Made by a program: the position numbers and the translations under genes. Of a stretch of DNA of 61,773 bases, positions 9,023-19,101 are shown piece by piece (within the stretch, counting starts at the first letter, position 1; every line of letters starts with the position of its first letter). This DNA comes from Dysgonomonadaceae bacterium PH5-43. Lineage in GTDB: Bacteria > Bacteroidota > Bacteroidia > Bacteroidales > Azobacteroidaceae. Below the pieces are notes generated by a model. The model was not told the DNA's origin. It did not search any database and saw only the letters and a program-made list of their open reading frames with translations. The stretch covers positions 1-61,773 of the forward strand of contig JARXWK010000021.1 in NCBI GenBank assembly GCA_029916745.1, in the 5' to 3' direction.

Positions 9023-10969
9023 TTACTGCCATTGAGTCATCTGTCTCTCTACCTCTTCATTCAAAAGCGCGGCAAAGTTAGTAATTTTCATTGAACCAAC
9101 ATCACCTTCTCCGTGTTTTCTTACAGAAATTTCATTATTTTCGGCTTCTTTCTCTCCAACGATGAGCATATAAGGTATTTTTTTCATTTCATTGTCCCTT
9201 ATTTTACGCCCTATCTTTTCATTTCTATCATCTACAGTAACTCTAATATCGTTATCTCTCAACTCTTGAGCTATTTTTTCGGCGTATGCATTAAACTTTT
9301 CACTAATTGGAAGTATAACTGCTTGGTCGGGTATTAACCACAAAGGGAAATTACCTCCTGTATGTTCTATCAACACAGCAACAAAACGTTCCATTGAGCC
9401 AAAAGGCGCACGGTGAATCATTACTGGGCGGTGTTTTTGATTGTCCGCTCCAACGTATTCAAGTTCAAAACGTTCTGGCAAATTATAATCTACCTGAATT
9501 GTCCCTAACTGCCATCTTCTACCTAAAGCATCTTTCACCATAAAGTCTAACTTAGGTCCATAGAAAGCAGCTTCGCCAAGCTCTACTCTTGCTTTTATGC
9601 CTTTTTCTTGACATACTTCTATAATTGCATTCTCTGCGCTTTCCCAGTTTTCGTCAGAGCCTATGTATTTTTCTCTGTTTTCGGGGTCGCGTAAAGAAAT
9701 CTGAGCTTCGTAATCGGTAAAGTTAAGAGCTCTGAATATTATATGAATAATTTCCATTACCTTAACAAATTCTTCTTTTACTTGTTCAGCCGTACAGAAA
9801 ATATGTGCATCATCTTGAGTAAAGCCTCTAACACGAGTCAATCCGTGTAGCTCTCCACTTTGTTCGTAACGATAAACAGTTCCAAACTCAGCCAATCGAA
9901 GTGGCAATTCTTTATACGAACGAGGAAATGCTTTGTAAATCTCACAGTGGTGAGGGCAATTCATAGGTTTCAACAAATACTCTTCACCTTCTTCTGGTGT
10001 ATGTATAGGTTGAAAAGAGTCTTTGCCATATTTAGCGTAGTGCCCCGAAGTAACGTATAACATTTTGCCTCCAATATGAGGAGTCATTACTTGTTGATAA
10101 CCATATTTTTGTTGAATTTTTTTCAGAAATTCTTCAAGTTTTAGTCGCAACTGAGTTCCCTTAGGCAACCAAAGAGGGAGTCCGGCTCCTACATTCTGAG
10201 AGAATGTAAATAGCTCCATTTCTTTACCTACCTTACGGTGGTCTCTCTTTTTAGCTTCTTCAAGAATTACAAGATACTCATCAAGCATCTTCTTTTTAGG
10301 GAAAGTAATACCATAGATGCGAGTTAATTGTTTTCTTTTTTCATCGCCTCTCCAGTAAGCTCCTGCTACCGACATTAGTTTTATTGCTTTGATAGACGAA
10401 GTGTCTTGCAAGTGAGGACCGCGACAAAGGTCGGTAAAGTTACCCTGTGTATAAGTTGTAATTGTTCCGTCGGCTAACTCATTTATTAATTCGGTTTTAT
10501 AAACTTCATTTTTATCACCGAAAAACTTCAACGCATCTTGCTTTGTTATATCTCTACGATTGATTGTTAGTTTTTTAGAAGCAAGTTCTTGCATTTTCTT
10601 TTCTATTGTTGCAAGGTCTGAGTCTTTAATTGTTACACCTTCTCCCGGATCTACATCATAATAGAAACCGTTTTCTATAGCCGGACCTATTCCGAATTTA
10701 ATATTAGGATACAATTCTTGCAAAGCTTCAGCCAACAAGTGCGCCGATGTATGCCAAAAAGCGTGCTTACCTTCTTCGCTATCCCATTTAAATAGTGTTA
10801 CGCAAGCATCTTGGTTAATTTCACGGGTTAAATCCCAAGCTTCACCGTCGACATCTGCCACTACTACGTCCTGCGCTAAGCGAGAACTAATACTTTCTGC
10901 TATTTTTAATGGAGTGATTCCTTTCGCATATTCGCGAACGGAACCGTCCGGAAATGTTATCTTTATCAT
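9023..10969 (-). CDS. thrS: Threonyl-tRNA synthetase
   Basis: 648 residues. The N-terminal TGS domain (1-60) is followed by the editing domain with [12 protein letters not shown] (HxxxH zinc-type motif), the class II catalytic core with [11 protein letters not shown] (zinc-binding Cys) and the HGxxA-type anticodon-binding domain at the C-terminus. It heads the thrS-infC-rpmI-rplT operon (36-nt gap to infC). In Bacteroides genomes, as I recall, a TPR gene and def lie directly upstream of thrS. Here about 940 nt of repeat-rich DNA and two extra genes intervene. Confidence 0.97.
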   Translation of the reverse strand: MIKITFPDGSVREYAKGITPLKIAESISSRLAQDVVVADVDGEAWDLTREINQDACVTLFKWDSEEGKHAFWHTSAHLLAEALQELYPNIKFGIGPAIENGFYYDVDPGEGVTIKDSDLATIEKKMQELASKKLTINRRDITKQDALKFFGDKNEVYKTELINELADGTITTYTQGNFTDLCRGPHLQDTSSIKAIKLMSVAGAYWRGDEKRKQLTRIYGITFPKKKMLDEYLVILEEAKKRDHRKVGKEMELFTFSQNVGAGLPLWLPKGTQLRLKLEEFLKKIQQKYGYQQVMTPHIGGKMLYVTSGHYAKYGKDSFQPIHTPEEGEEYLLKPMNCPHHCEIYKAFPRSYKELPLRLAEFGTVYRYEQSGELHGLTRVRGFTQDDAHIFCTAEQVKEEFVKVMEIIHIIFRALNFTDYEAQISLRDPENREKYIGSDENWESAENAIIEVCQEKGIKARVELGEAAFYGPKLDFMVKDALGRRWQLGTIQVDYNLPERFELEYVGADNQKHRPVMIHRAPFGSMERFVAVLIEHTGGNFPLWLIPDQAVILPISEKFNAYAEKIAQELRDNDIRVTVDDRNEKIGRKIRDNEMKKIPYMLIVGEKEAENNEISVRKHGEGDVGSMKITNFAALLNEEVERQMTQWQ

Positions 10970-11001
10970 ATTATTATAAAAAAAGAGCTACAAATAAGAT
11001 G

Positions 11002-11009
11002 CAAAGATA
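11002..11009 (-). promoter_or_regulatory. Putative -7 box for thrS operon
   Basis: CAAAGATA on the plus strand reads TATCTTTG on the minus strand, matching TAnnTTTG. It is 33 nt upstream of the thrS ATG. The -33 element is unclear. No T-box-like leader is evident between it and thrS. Confidence 0.55.
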
Positions 11010-11087
11010 CAATAAAAATCACATATTACATCATTTGCCCTCGAAAATGGATATTACAAAAACAGAAAATAGTATTTCAACGCCAAG

Positions 11088-11300
11088 CAACTATTCAGCC
11101 ATTCGATTGAATTATTGAAAGTCCCCGTAGGCAATGCTTCGCTCGCTATACAACTATTGAAGTAACGTTAACTTTTAACTACGAGTTTGCTCGCTTGTCG
11201 CCTTATCTCTGGAGACGCGGCACACCACGTCTCTACTGTGCATTGCGATTGGCTTCGCTTTGCGCTAACTTTTAGTTTTTATCTTTTAGTTTTTAACTTG
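11088..11300. repeat. Palindrome-rich intergenic mosaic sharing modules with the 34.8-35.1 kb element
   Basis: This stretch has no plausible gene. Bases 11125-11151 are nearly the same as 34888-34914 (core TAGGCAAYGCTTCGCTCGC). A hairpin with arms GAGACG/CGTCTC lies at 11212-11233. Near the end, reiterated TTTTAGTTTTTA blocks (about 11269-11295) are partly inverted relative to 11168-11182. GC-richer islands in AT-rich DNA and repeated modules point to dispersed extragenic palindromic elements and not to decayed coding sequence. Confidence 0.6.
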
Positions 11301-11307
11301 TGAAACA

Positions 11308-11806
11308 CAAAGCTTCACTTAGGGGCTTCTCTCTACTAAGAGACCCCTTGACTCTCTACTAAGAGAGGAGAGGTCTCTCTACTAAGAACGGCGGGGTGTC
11401 TTAAGTATAAAGACGGGGAGGTTCTACTAAGAGCTGCATCGGGTCTCTAATAAGAAGCAGCTCGCCTATCTACTAAGAACGAACGGGGGTATCTAGTAAG
11501 AAACAACTCGCCTATCTACTAAGAGCGATGAGGGTGTTCTTCTAAGAAGCGGAGAGAGAGCTCTATTAAGGGCGACGAAGTGCTTCGCAAGAGAGATAGA
11601 GCCGTACATTTGTCCACTCGCTCACTTTTACGCTCTTCTCCGAGAGTTAAGCAATTACGGATAGTTGCCTATTGATGCGGTTTGCTTACTCTCTTGCCTC
11701 TTCTCTTAAATGACACAAAGGGTCGATAATATCAAAATAACATCAAAAATAGAAGTATTGCGAAAATAAGTAAGTCGAGAAAATGTCAAGAATTTGGGTG
11801 AAATAG
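11308..11806 (+). repeat. Copy A of 23-bp phased array element (full length)
   Basis: The element begins with CAAAGCTTCACTT. Units based on CTACTAAGAR start at 11333, 11356, 11379, (degenerate ~11401), 11424, 11447, 11470, 11493, 11516, 11539 and 11563, so the spacing is 23 bp with very little drift. Spacers alternate between types ending GGGTAT and CGCCTAT, giving a 46-bp super-repeat in the middle. All leading units have core ACTA. After about 11583 a non-array 3' half follows, which is shared with copy C up to about 11806. It has stops in every frame and no coding potential. It lies between the thrS promoter and the end of the C10 protease operon. Confidence 0.9.
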
Positions 11807-11912
11807 AAAAAAGAAAGATAAAGCTTTCGCCGAATAGTGACTAAAACCACACATTCTATATAGGAACTCAAACAGTTAAAGAGCCCAAAATATGGTTAAA
11901 GCTACCAGACAA

Positions 11913-12059
11913 TTACTCTCCCAACATTCTCTCCTGACGTGTAGGTTCAGGAGCTTGTTTTTCGTTTTCTTTATCACTACCCGAAGTTTTACTTCCTTTA
12001 CAAGCAAATATACCTACCGTAATAAATATAAAAACAAACAATTTACTTATAGTATTCAT
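11913..12059 (-). CDS. Tiny lipoprotein downstream of the C10 protease
   Basis: A 48-codon gene read from the ATG at 12059. A hydrophobic signal segment (FVFIFITVGIFAC) ends in a lipobox with Cys20, followed by a short polar tail rich in K, S, E, P and R. It starts 6 nt after the C10 protease stop, so it is probably co-transcribed. Some Bacteroides C10 proteases have lipoprotein inhibitors encoded next to them, but those are much longer. This 28-residue mature peptide is too short to be called an inhibitor, and its function is unknown. Confidence 0.7.
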   Translation of the reverse strand: MNTISKLFVFIFITVGIFACKGSKTSGSDKENEKQAPEPTRQERMLGE

Positions 12060-12065
12060 ATTCGA

Positions 12066-14600
12066 TTATTTTTTATAAAATTTCCCATTGTAAACTCCCG
12101 ACGGCATCTCTACTATTATCACATAAACACCTGTAGTTAGAGAGTTTACAGGTACTGAAACAACTCCAGAAGTATTGACATTTTTATCGATAAGTTTTTT
12201 ACCCGATACGTCGAACACACTTATCGAATTAATATAATCGTCTAACGAAACATACAAGATATCTTCTACAGGATTAGGGTATATGCTAATATTCTTGTCT
12301 TCTACTTCAACGGTTTCTATATCCAGCATTGGATCGGCATTATATTTTATACTTACGAAACAATTATCCTCTGGAGTAAACCAATACGCCTTAGATTTAA
12401 ATCTATCTTCATAGTAGACACCTATCTTCAAAATTCCATATTCTTTAGCCGGTGGATTAGTAAAATAAAGCACTGTGCTTTCCGACTTTTCCAAAGTAAT
12501 AGTTTGCACGTCAAACGATGAATAATTGGTTCCACTACCCACTGCCACATATATTTTGCCTGTATATTTATCTCCAAGATTTTTTATGGGCACTTTCAAC
12601 TTAAAAGTATTAGGCGTTACATCATCATTTCCCGAAGAAAAAGATATTGGAGCTGCCAACTGAAGACTTACTATTTTATTAGAAGTCAAAACAAATTTTG
12701 CCTTAATAGGATTCTCAGCATTTAGCACTTTAGAAGCCTCCTTAAAATTGTTTGTTTCATCATATAATAAGTACAAATCATAGTTAAAAGCTGTCTTTTT
12801 GCAACTACCCGAAATCAAAAACTCTTTTGTTTCGCCTGCTGCCAAAACAATAGGCACATCTTTAACAAACGTTTCCGCCCCCGATGTATCGTACGCTATA
12901 GAGATAAAAGAGTTATACTCCCCTCCTCCTGTATTTTTAAGAGTAAACTTCAAGTAATCTGTTTCAAGTTTATATATTTCTTGAACTTCCGAACTTGACA
13001 CAAATTCAAGCTTAGGAATATCCGTTGGCTCTGTAAATTTAATATTCAAAGAAGAAACTTCTACATTATAGTATCCTATAGCACCCGATTTCCCTGTTAC
13101 AATAGTCCAATCCGACTGATCTTTTGCTTTACAAACCACATACATTTTGTATTTTCCATCTGTAAGATTCGTTAATTTATCTGAGAATTCTAAACTTGTC
13201 CAACCGAAACCACTTGGCAAACCTTCAACGCTCTGAGACGCCATTGTTACAACCGTATTATTTGAACTCACAAAGCCTAATGCAACATGTCCGTAAAAAG
13301 AAGCAATACCATTATTTGTAAGAGTATTTGCCACTACACTTATAGAAGACATTCTGGTTGTTTCTTTAGCGGTGTTTAATTTTAGAGTTTCTAAGCCTAA
13401 CTGACTTACAGGAGTTGCACTTCCTTTATTTGGTTGAATACCTGTATATATTTGTTGTCCTCTGTTATAAGAACCGGCTCCTGCTCCTATACCCGAAGTT
13501 CCAGGAGACAAAGCCGACAACTCATAGTAACCATCGGCATATCCCGCCCAGCCCCAATTAAAATGGAATAGTCCGTTTTCGTCATAACCGTCACAAACAA
13601 AAGCGTGACCTGATTTATAGTCGTCGCTATACCCCGAATACAAAACAGGACGAGCAGCACTCAATTCTTTTTTAATAATATTTTCCCATTCTGATTTTGT
13701 AAGAGAATTTCTAACATACGATAAAATGTTTTTATCGTAATCGAAGTACGACACTAATGCTTTCATCATATTACTACCATACGCCCCACTTGTTGAACCG
13801 TAAGTTGTCTGAGCTGAAAAACTAACGTGATACATTAATTTGGCTATTTCCAAAGCCTGTTCGTTCGCTTTATCAATCGAAGGAGAATAAACATTAGCAA
13901 GCTGACTCCAGTCGTAAGTTGCATTTGCAAAGTTAATAGTCCTGTTACTTCCCGCTACTTCATAAGTTAACGAACCGTTACCTTTTTTAGGCCATTGATA
14001 ATACGACATTATTTGAGCACCAGCAACCGCCGTACACCCAACTACCGCCGTTGAACCATCAATCACAGGGCAAGAATTATTATATGGTGCGCCCTGATCC
14101 CATTTTGCTTTCACCAAAGGTTTAACATAATCAGCATAAGAACGTTCATCGACTCTTAAATCTACGGGGGCTTCCAGAGACACTTCCTCTCCTACCGCAT
14201 TTTCACATAGATAATCTAACTCTGTTTCATAAACAGACAACCAATATTTAAGGTTATCAGGAATTTCATTAATGTCAAATTTATTATTATCTGAATAAGC
14301 CAACACTTGTTTAGCTCTCTCATCGCCAGAAACAATAATAAACCCACTATTATCACCAATATTATAAACATAGTAATATGGTTTTTCTATTACCGTTGGA
14401 GTCGAACTATTTTTCATAGTTGGAGCATAAACAAGCTTAACAGTCTCCAACTTGCCGTCATTATCAGCTTTCAACGTTGTAATACTTTCACTAAAAAATG
14501 ATTTAGCAATATCTCTTGCTTCATTTTCTGTTCTTAACTGAGCCTTCACACTTATGCAGCTCAACAATAACACACTGATTAAAAAAAATAGATTCTTCAT
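12066..14600 (-). CDS. Secreted C10 (streptopain-like) cysteine protease with T9SS sorting domain
   Basis: 844 residues. A signal peptide (about 1-20) is followed by a Spi-type propeptide (about 25-140) and the C10 catalytic domain with Cys189 in VVGCTAVAGAQIM and His332 in SGHAFVCDGYD. FHFNWGWAGYADGYY follows, as in SpeB and interpain. After about residue 385 there are beta-rich repeats, and the last ~75 residues form a type A T9SS C-terminal sorting domain (ISIYPNPVEDILYVS ... GVYVIIVE). The protein is predicted to cross the outer membrane by T9SS and be cell-surface attached or released. It lies 4 nt after the TPR gene in the exopolysaccharide run. The substrate is unknown. Confidence 0.92.
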   Translation of the reverse strand: MKNLFFLISVLLLSCISVKAQLRTENEARDIAKSFFSESITTLKADNDGKLETVKLVYAPTMKNSSTPTVIEKPYYYVYNIGDNSGFIIVSGDERAKQVLAYSDNNKFDINEIPDNLKYWLSVYETELDYLCENAVGEEVSLEAPVDLRVDERSYADYVKPLVKAKWDQGAPYNNSCPVIDGSTAVVGCTAVAGAQIMSYYQWPKKGNGSLTYEVAGSNRTINFANATYDWSQLANVYSPSIDKANEQALEIAKLMYHVSFSAQTTYGSTSGAYGSNMMKALVSYFDYDKNILSYVRNSLTKSEWENIIKKELSAARPVLYSGYSDDYKSGHAFVCDGYDENGLFHFNWGWAGYADGYYELSALSPGTSGIGAGAGSYNRGQQIYTGIQPNKGSATPVSQLGLETLKLNTAKETTRMSSISVVANTLTNNGIASFYGHVALGFVSSNNTVVTMASQSVEGLPSGFGWTSLEFSDKLTNLTDGKYKMYVVCKAKDQSDWTIVTGKSGAIGYYNVEVSSLNIKFTEPTDIPKLEFVSSSEVQEIYKLETDYLKFTLKNTGGGEYNSFISIAYDTSGAETFVKDVPIVLAAGETKEFLISGSCKKTAFNYDLYLLYDETNNFKEASKVLNAENPIKAKFVLTSNKIVSLQLAAPISFSSGNDDVTPNTFKLKVPIKNLGDKYTGKIYVAVGSGTNYSSFDVQTITLEKSESTVLYFTNPPAKEYGILKIGVYYEDRFKSKAYWFTPEDNCFVSIKYNADPMLDIETVEVEDKNISIYPNPVEDILYVSLDDYINSISVFDVSGKKLIDKNVNTSGVVSVPVNSLTTGVYVIIVEMPSGVYNGKFYKK

Positions 14601-14604
14601 TGTA

Positions 14605-16701
14605 TTAATTATTTGTCATTTTCTTTATTATACTGTAAGCACTTGCCAAACCCAACTCTCCTGCCTTACTTAAATCCTTAATACCTTTATCTATATTCCC
14701 CATAGATAAATACAACAATCCTCTATTGAAGTAACATTCAGCAAAGTCTGGATTAATTGTTATTGCCTTATTATAATCTTCTAAAGCTGATATATAATCT
14801 TTCTGAATAAATTTTATGTTTCCTCTATTAAAGTAGGCGTAAATAAATTCAGGGTTAAGTTTTAACACTATATTGTAATCATTTATGATAAGATTAAGTT
14901 CGTAAACAACCTTATCATCTTTACTTTGTTTTATATCTTCATTGAACTTAGATGTACTTTTTTTGTTTGTTGTCTCAAAATACACTGAGCCTCCTGTTAT
15001 ATTTCCATCATAATTATTTATTTCCAATTGTTTATAGCGAACGGCGGCTCTATTAAAGTAAGCCAATTCGAATTCAGGATTAAGAGAGATAGCTCTATTA
15101 AGATCGTTAATAGCCTCAGACAGGTCGTGCACTAACATAAAATCTATAGCTCTTCCAAATACAGAGTTAGCATCTAAAGGATTTCTATCTATTGCAAGAG
15201 AATGATTATCTATGGATTGAAAATGGTATGCCACCTGAGTATCAGTTAATGGTTCTTCACGATTAACAACCTTAAGTTGCAAAGGCAATACTTTTTTGTT
15301 ATTAAATTCAGATATAGTTTTATCTTTATTAGATGTGTATTTGTTAATTTCGTCAACCTTTTCGTAATATGTTATTAAGAATTGAGGTTCCAAATCAACT
15401 TTAACTTGTTTGTCTTGCACTCGTCCTCGTATTTCACTGTCATATTTTGATTTTATTTCCTCCTCTTTATCATAAATGACCAACTTCTTAAACTTGGCTA
15501 TATTTTTATCAGAGCTTTCGCGGACTTTATCTTCTTCAGATGCTTCATATTCATTTATATCCAAAACCTCTTTACCTGTTACTATCTTTCCTTGTTCTCT
15601 TTGTTTTCTTAAATCTTGTTCTAAATCATACGCAAACCAATAATCCTTATCGGCTCCCTTTATGTCATTAAGCTTTCGTTTAACTTCCGATCTGAAATAA
15701 TATGCCGGCACGAAGTTAGGATATTCCTCTATTATAACATTTAGATCTTTAATCGCATCTGTATTATTGTTAGTTTCTTGATTTAGGAAAGCTCTATTGT
15801 ATATAGCTTGAAAATTATCTGGCTCTAACTCTACAATCTTATTAAAATCATCTAATGCACCATACACATCTCCGACCTGCGAACGAAGTAAACCTCGATT
15901 AAAACGAGCTATTAAATTATTAGGTTCTAAATCGACAACAATATCGTAATCCGACATAGCCCCTCGTAAATCATTATTATAAAAACGAGCTAAACCTCTA
16001 TTGATATGATAACCTGCCTTATTTGTTTCGTAATATATTGCCTGATCAAAATCTCTCAAAGATTCTTCATACTTTTCAGAATGCAGATACAGTAAACCTC
16101 GTTGAGCGTATAGGGGAGCATAATATTTATCTAACTCTAATGCTGTGTCGTAATCCTTAAGTGCAGCAACAGTATCGCCCTTCTCTACATTAATCATTCC
16201 TCGAGTAAAGTAGGCCTGCATATACTTAGAGTGATAGTTTATTAGTGTTTTTATGGTTTGTAATGCGTTGTCATAATCTTCCATTTGAGCATAAGCTATT
16301 GCTTTATTCAAGAGCATATATTTATCTTCAGGACGAGACTCTAATCCTTTGTCATAATCTTCTATCGCTCCTTGATAATTCTTCAGACTTTGTCGCGCAG
16401 CTCCTCTATATTGATAAGCATATACATAAAAAGGGTTTATTCCCAAACATACTGTAAGGTCATTTTCGGCACCACTGTAATCATCTAAATAGAATTTAGC
16501 CATAGCCCTGTATAAGTAAGGCTCTGCTAAGTATGGTTTTGATTTTATAACTTGATTGAAGTATTGAATAGAAAGCACATAATCTTCGAAATACAAGGCA
16601 TTTTTACCTATAGCAATCACTCTATTAGTGTTTACTTGTGCTGTTACTGGTACTAACACCGAAGTTAGTAAAACGAAGATTAGTGTTTTGAATATCTTCA
16701 T
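14605..16701 (-). CDS. Secreted/periplasmic TPR-repeat protein
   Basis: 698 residues with an N-terminal signal peptide (MKIFKTLIFVLLTSVLVPVTAQ) and about 9-10 TPR units in the first 390 residues (for example AEPYLYRAMAKFYLDDYSGA). A charged linker without TPRs lies at about 390-500, and three to four more TPRs are near the C-terminus. In Bacteroides a TPR protein of similar size lies between def and thrS, as I recall, so this is probably its orthologue in a disrupted neighbourhood. TPR arrays bind protein partners. Involvement in exopolysaccharide assembly is suggested only by the operon. Confidence 0.88.
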   Translation of the reverse strand: MKIFKTLIFVLLTSVLVPVTAQVNTNRVIAIGKNALYFEDYVLSIQYFNQVIKSKPYLAEPYLYRAMAKFYLDDYSGAENDLTVCLGINPFYVYAYQYRGAARQSLKNYQGAIEDYDKGLESRPEDKYMLLNKAIAYAQMEDYDNALQTIKTLINYHSKYMQAYFTRGMINVEKGDTVAALKDYDTALELDKYYAPLYAQRGLLYLHSEKYEESLRDFDQAIYYETNKAGYHINRGLARFYNNDLRGAMSDYDIVVDLEPNNLIARFNRGLLRSQVGDVYGALDDFNKIVELEPDNFQAIYNRAFLNQETNNNTDAIKDLNVIIEEYPNFVPAYYFRSEVKRKLNDIKGADKDYWFAYDLEQDLRKQREQGKIVTGKEVLDINEYEASEEDKVRESSDKNIAKFKKLVIYDKEEEIKSKYDSEIRGRVQDKQVKVDLEPQFLITYYEKVDEINKYTSNKDKTISEFNNKKVLPLQLKVVNREEPLTDTQVAYHFQSIDNHSLAIDRNPLDANSVFGRAIDFMLVHDLSEAINDLNRAISLNPEFELAYFNRAAVRYKQLEINNYDGNITGGSVYFETTNKKSTSKFNEDIKQSKDDKVVYELNLIINDYNIVLKLNPEFIYAYFNRGNIKFIQKDYISALEDYNKAITINPDFAECYFNRGLLYLSMGNIDKGIKDLSKAGELGLASAYSIIKKMTNN

Positions 16702-16727
16702 AAAAAAGACATAGTTACTTTATAATA

Positions 16728-19091
16728 CTATTCCTCATGATAATACGAATTATGTTTTAGATAATAAGAGCTTTTACCATAATATCTCTTCATTCCGTAA
16801 TAACCATCTTTTATATTAACATCATTATAAACAACAGCAATATTCTCGACATTATCTTCTTTCAATTCTTTTATAGTATACTTCAAGAAGTTTCTATTTG
16901 TTTTTTGATTTCTCACAACAAAAAGAAGCACATCTACAAGTTTAGCTAAATAATGAGCATCAGACACTAAACCTACAGGGCTACAGTCTAAGATTACATA
17001 GTCGTATCTTTCCAACAGAGTATTTATTAACTCTTTAGTTTTATCTGTCCTTACAAGCTCACTCGGATTAGGAGGAATAACTCCTGCAGGTAAAATATCA
17101 AAATTATATTCTTCTGAATGAACTATAATATCATCTAAATCCACTTGCCCAATAAGATAATTAGAAACCCCTTTATTCTTATCTACACCTAACGAACGAG
17201 AAAGAGCAGGACGACGTAAGTCAAAGTCAACAACAACTGTTCGAGCATTGCTTATCTCATAGATTGAAGCCATATTCAAGGCTATAAAAGTCTTACCATC
17301 TTGAGGCTCAGTAGATGTAAGTAGCATTGATATTGGCTTTTCTTTCTGAGCTATATATTCCATTCTTGAACGCAAATTTCTAAATCCTTCAGTAAAACTT
17401 GAACGAGGGAAATGCTTAACAACAATTTCTTCTTTCTTTTTAGACTTCTCTATAGTTCCTATAATCGGTAATTGAGTTATTTTCTCTACTTCTTCTCTCG
17501 ATTGAACCGAATACTTAAACAATAACTCTTTGCATATTATATACACTAAAGGTATAAGGAAGCCTATAAGAAGATAAAATACATAAACAGATTGTCTATC
17601 TCCAGCATTAGTAACACCAATAAGTCTAGGGTTATCAATTACCAGATTATCTGCAGTATTCGATGCCTTTTGTATTTGACTTTCCGTTCTCTTTTGCAAC
17701 AAATAGTTATGATAGGTTTCATTAATTTGATATTTCTTCTCCCTAGTCATTAATTCTCGTTCTTGTTTTGGACGATTTTTTAATTCCGCATAAACTTTAT
17801 TATATCTACCATTAACATCTTTTGCTTCCAAGTCTATTGTAGATTCCAGAGTCCTCAATAAATTTTTTATATTTCCTTTAACCTCCGCTATTCTTGTCTT
17901 ATTCTTTGAATATCTGGGATTACTCTCACCTAATAGATTCATTTCTCTTACAAGCATATTATACTCTGTTATAAAAGCTACAAGTGGAGGACTTGACACA
18001 TTAAAAGCCGTAGGATCAGCAGTTATTTCTCCGTCAGAAGTATCTAACGATTTAGACAAAGACGATAGATGTTTACGACGTAATTCGAGTTGACTAATTT
18101 GATTTGCCAAATCCTGTAAAGATTTATTCTTACTTGTCGATTCGTCTTGAGTGGAATATAAACCAGTGGAAGCCTGAAATGAATTAAGAGCCGAACCTGA
18201 CGAATCAATTGAATCTTGCATTATTGATATTTGTTCAGCTAAAAAATCTATAGACTGTTCAGCTGTAGTATTTTTACGCTCTAAATTTTCCTCAAAAAAT
18301 TTATTGTTTAATATATTTAAGAAATCTAAATCACGTTCTGCAACTTTGCCCACAACAGCTATTTCAATAACAGAAGCTCCCTCCATTATTATTTTAGAAG
18401 ACATACTCCCTCTATAAAGATTCACTAATTGATTTTTAGATATAAATCTAAAATGGTATTCATAAGTAGGATAAACAAAAAAGTTTGTTTTACTTATAGT
18501 GGCATAGAATAAAGCATGTTGTATTTCTTCGTCATACTTACCATTCAAGGCAAACGGTTGAATATAATCATTGCCCATAAATGACACTTCATAATTTTCT
18601 TCATCTATTCCTTTTATCTTAAATTCTAAGCCATAAGCATTAGATGCTATATAATCCGTATTTATAGCTACTGGAGCATTTTTATAAAGAACTGTATTTT
18701 TGAATTTATGTTTAATATATATTTCATTAGTAATCTTCATTGAATCAACCACCCTCGAAATAAAATCATAGGATTGATACATTAACATTTGATTGTTAAA
18801 TGTTTTATTATTTGCACTCACCATTGAGTTATTCGCAAAATTTGTACCTAATCCATTTTTACTCGTTTCTATTAAAACTGTAGTAGTGGTTATATACGTT
18901 GGAGTCCAAGATTTATTTTTCACATAGGCTAATCCTAACGCTATAAACCCTGCTATAACAAACCAATACCAATACTTTGCTATACTAATTATGAGTGTAA
19001 CAATATCAAATGAGTTAGAACTAGTCTGATTAAATAATTGTTCAATAGACTGCTCTTCTGTATTTTTTTCTGTTTTATTTTTGATAGCCAT
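16728..19091 (-). CDS. Wzc-like polysaccharide co-polymerase with BY-kinase domain
   Basis: 787 residues. A Wzz domain lies between transmembrane segments near 39-57 and about 505-525, with coiled-coil in the periplasmic part. The cytoplasmic BY-kinase domain (about 560-787) has a Walker A-like TEPQDGKTF, A' motif VVVDFDLRRPALSR and Walker B YVILDCSPVG. A C-terminal tyrosine cluster (YYGMKRYYGKSSYYLKHNSY) provides autophosphorylation sites. Such proteins set chain length and drive export of exopolysaccharide together with Wza-like outer-membrane lipoproteins, two of which are encoded just upstream. No cognate low-molecular-weight phosphatase is seen in the window. Confidence 0.94.
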   Translation of the reverse strand: MAIKNKTEKNTEEQSIEQLFNQTSSNSFDIVTLIISIAKYWYWFVIAGFIALGLAYVKNKSWTPTYITTTTVLIETSKNGLGTNFANNSMVSANNKTFNNQMLMYQSYDFISRVVDSMKITNEIYIKHKFKNTVLYKNAPVAINTDYIASNAYGLEFKIKGIDEENYEVSFMGNDYIQPFALNGKYDEEIQHALFYATISKTNFFVYPTYEYHFRFISKNQLVNLYRGSMSSKIIMEGASVIEIAVVGKVAERDLDFLNILNNKFFEENLERKNTTAEQSIDFLAEQISIMQDSIDSSGSALNSFQASTGLYSTQDESTSKNKSLQDLANQISQLELRRKHLSSLSKSLDTSDGEITADPTAFNVSSPPLVAFITEYNMLVREMNLLGESNPRYSKNKTRIAEVKGNIKNLLRTLESTIDLEAKDVNGRYNKVYAELKNRPKQERELMTREKKYQINETYHNYLLQKRTESQIQKASNTADNLVIDNPRLIGVTNAGDRQSVYVFYLLIGFLIPLVYIICKELLFKYSVQSREEVEKITQLPIIGTIEKSKKKEEIVVKHFPRSSFTEGFRNLRSRMEYIAQKEKPISMLLTSTEPQDGKTFIALNMASIYEISNARTVVVDFDLRRPALSRSLGVDKNKGVSNYLIGQVDLDDIIVHSEEYNFDILPAGVIPPNPSELVRTDKTKELINTLLERYDYVILDCSPVGLVSDAHYLAKLVDVLLFVVRNQKTNRNFLKYTIKELKEDNVENIAVVYNDVNIKDGYYGMKRYYGKSSYYLKHNSYYHEE

Positions 19092-19101
19092 AAAAAATAT
19101 A

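Noticed and set aside
11892-12140. Plus-strand frame near the C10 protease 3' end
   Set aside because: It is antisense to the small lipoprotein and the sorting domain. The minus-strand genes explain this DNA better.
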